A stretch of 15,658 nt of DNA, taken from the NCBI GenBank assembly GCA_002284615.2, contig MU069599.1:39327-54984 (forward strand). Reading direction: 5' to 3'. Position 1 is the stretch's first letter. Each line of letters starts with the position of its first letter. A program made the position numbers and the translations under genes. Source of the DNA: Dunaliella salina (lineage: Eukaryota > Chlorophyta > Chlorophyceae > Chlamydomonadales > Dunaliellaceae). The notes beneath the pieces are model-generated. The model saw only the letters and a list, made by a program, of their open reading frames with translations, was not told where the DNA came from and made no database searches. Shown piece after piece: positions 15,461-15,658 of the stretch.

Positions 15461-15644
15461 CTGCTGGCAGGCATGCCAGTGGATTCATGCCAGGATTTTT
15501 CCGCAGCTCCTGAGCGGAGACACTGAGAAAAGTGATTTGGCTGAGCACACTGGGAGCTCTGCGCACTGCAGAGCTGCAGCAGCGGAAAGCACGCTGGGAT
15601 CTCCAATCGAGTAGCGAATACAGGACGCCGACCTGTGTGTGCAT
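15461..15644 (-). CDS. LRR protein, exon 1 or first exon in window (F-box-like)
   Basis: The minus-strand frame is open from 15644 to the donor CAGCAG|GTGTGC at 15461/15460 (phase 1). It reads VGVLYSLLDWRSQRAFRCCS, then SAVRRAPSVLSQITFLSVSA and ELRKNPGMNPLACLPAG. The pattern L-xx-LD-xxS-xx-AFR-xCS-xxVR followed by a beta-strand resembles the F-box fold that precedes LRRs in many algal and plant proteins. It lacks the first helix's Leu-Pro motif, so it is F-box-like at most. The start could be the ATG at 15644. Alternatively the exon starts at 15632 after CACACACAG, with the true N-terminus (and the missing F-box start) beyond the right edge. I favour the second, because the F-box-like domain otherwise begins abruptly. 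Confidence 0.65.
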
Positions 15645-15658
15645 GTGCGCGCATGCAC

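Overview
The window reads as nuclear DNA of a eukaryote, most likely a chlorophyte green alga. Coding capacity is split into short exons with GT-AG (and one GC-AG) splice sites, non-coding DNA is rich in microsatellites, and most of the middle is decayed transposable elements. The best taxonomic hint is a non-LTR retrotransposon that combines RNase H with an R2-like zinc finger and restriction-like endonuclease. That combination is characteristic of the Dualen/RandI group known from Chlamydomonas and relatives. I cannot name the species.

Layout. 1-340: an intronic (CA)n tract and one exon of a minus-strand gene that leaves the window on the left. 341-2430: no gene recognised, but a striking 44-bp inverted repeat at 1783-1967. 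2430-4990: a 5'-truncated, frameshifted Dualen/RandI-like element (copy A) followed directly by a fragment of a second copy (B). 4990-5850: tandem and simple repeats. 5848-6430: minus-strand 3' end of another copy (C). 6885-8150: broken Gag-like ORF of an LTR-type retroelement, with a possible protease relic. 8621-10376: a candidate non-autonomous CACTA-like DNA transposon with imperfect terminal inverted repeats and two internal clusters of the hexamer CGGCTG/CAGCCG (about 36 and 17 copies). 10420-10490: a LINE 3'-tail relic. 10861-11480: a fourth LINE copy (D, minus) whose nuclease residues are mutated. 11580-12082: two identical copies of a 128-bp SINE-like element. 12736-15644: a minus-strand leucine-rich-repeat gene in four exons with an F-box-like first exon.

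Only the two edge genes look like functional host genes. In the LRR gene all four exons are open and all three proposed introns keep phase, one of them being a consensus GC-AG intron. The rest is a transposon graveyard, informative mainly because several LINE copies can be compared within one window. They share a 3' stem-loop and tail sequence, a G-rich tract at the end of the reading frame, and diverging states of the nuclease active site.
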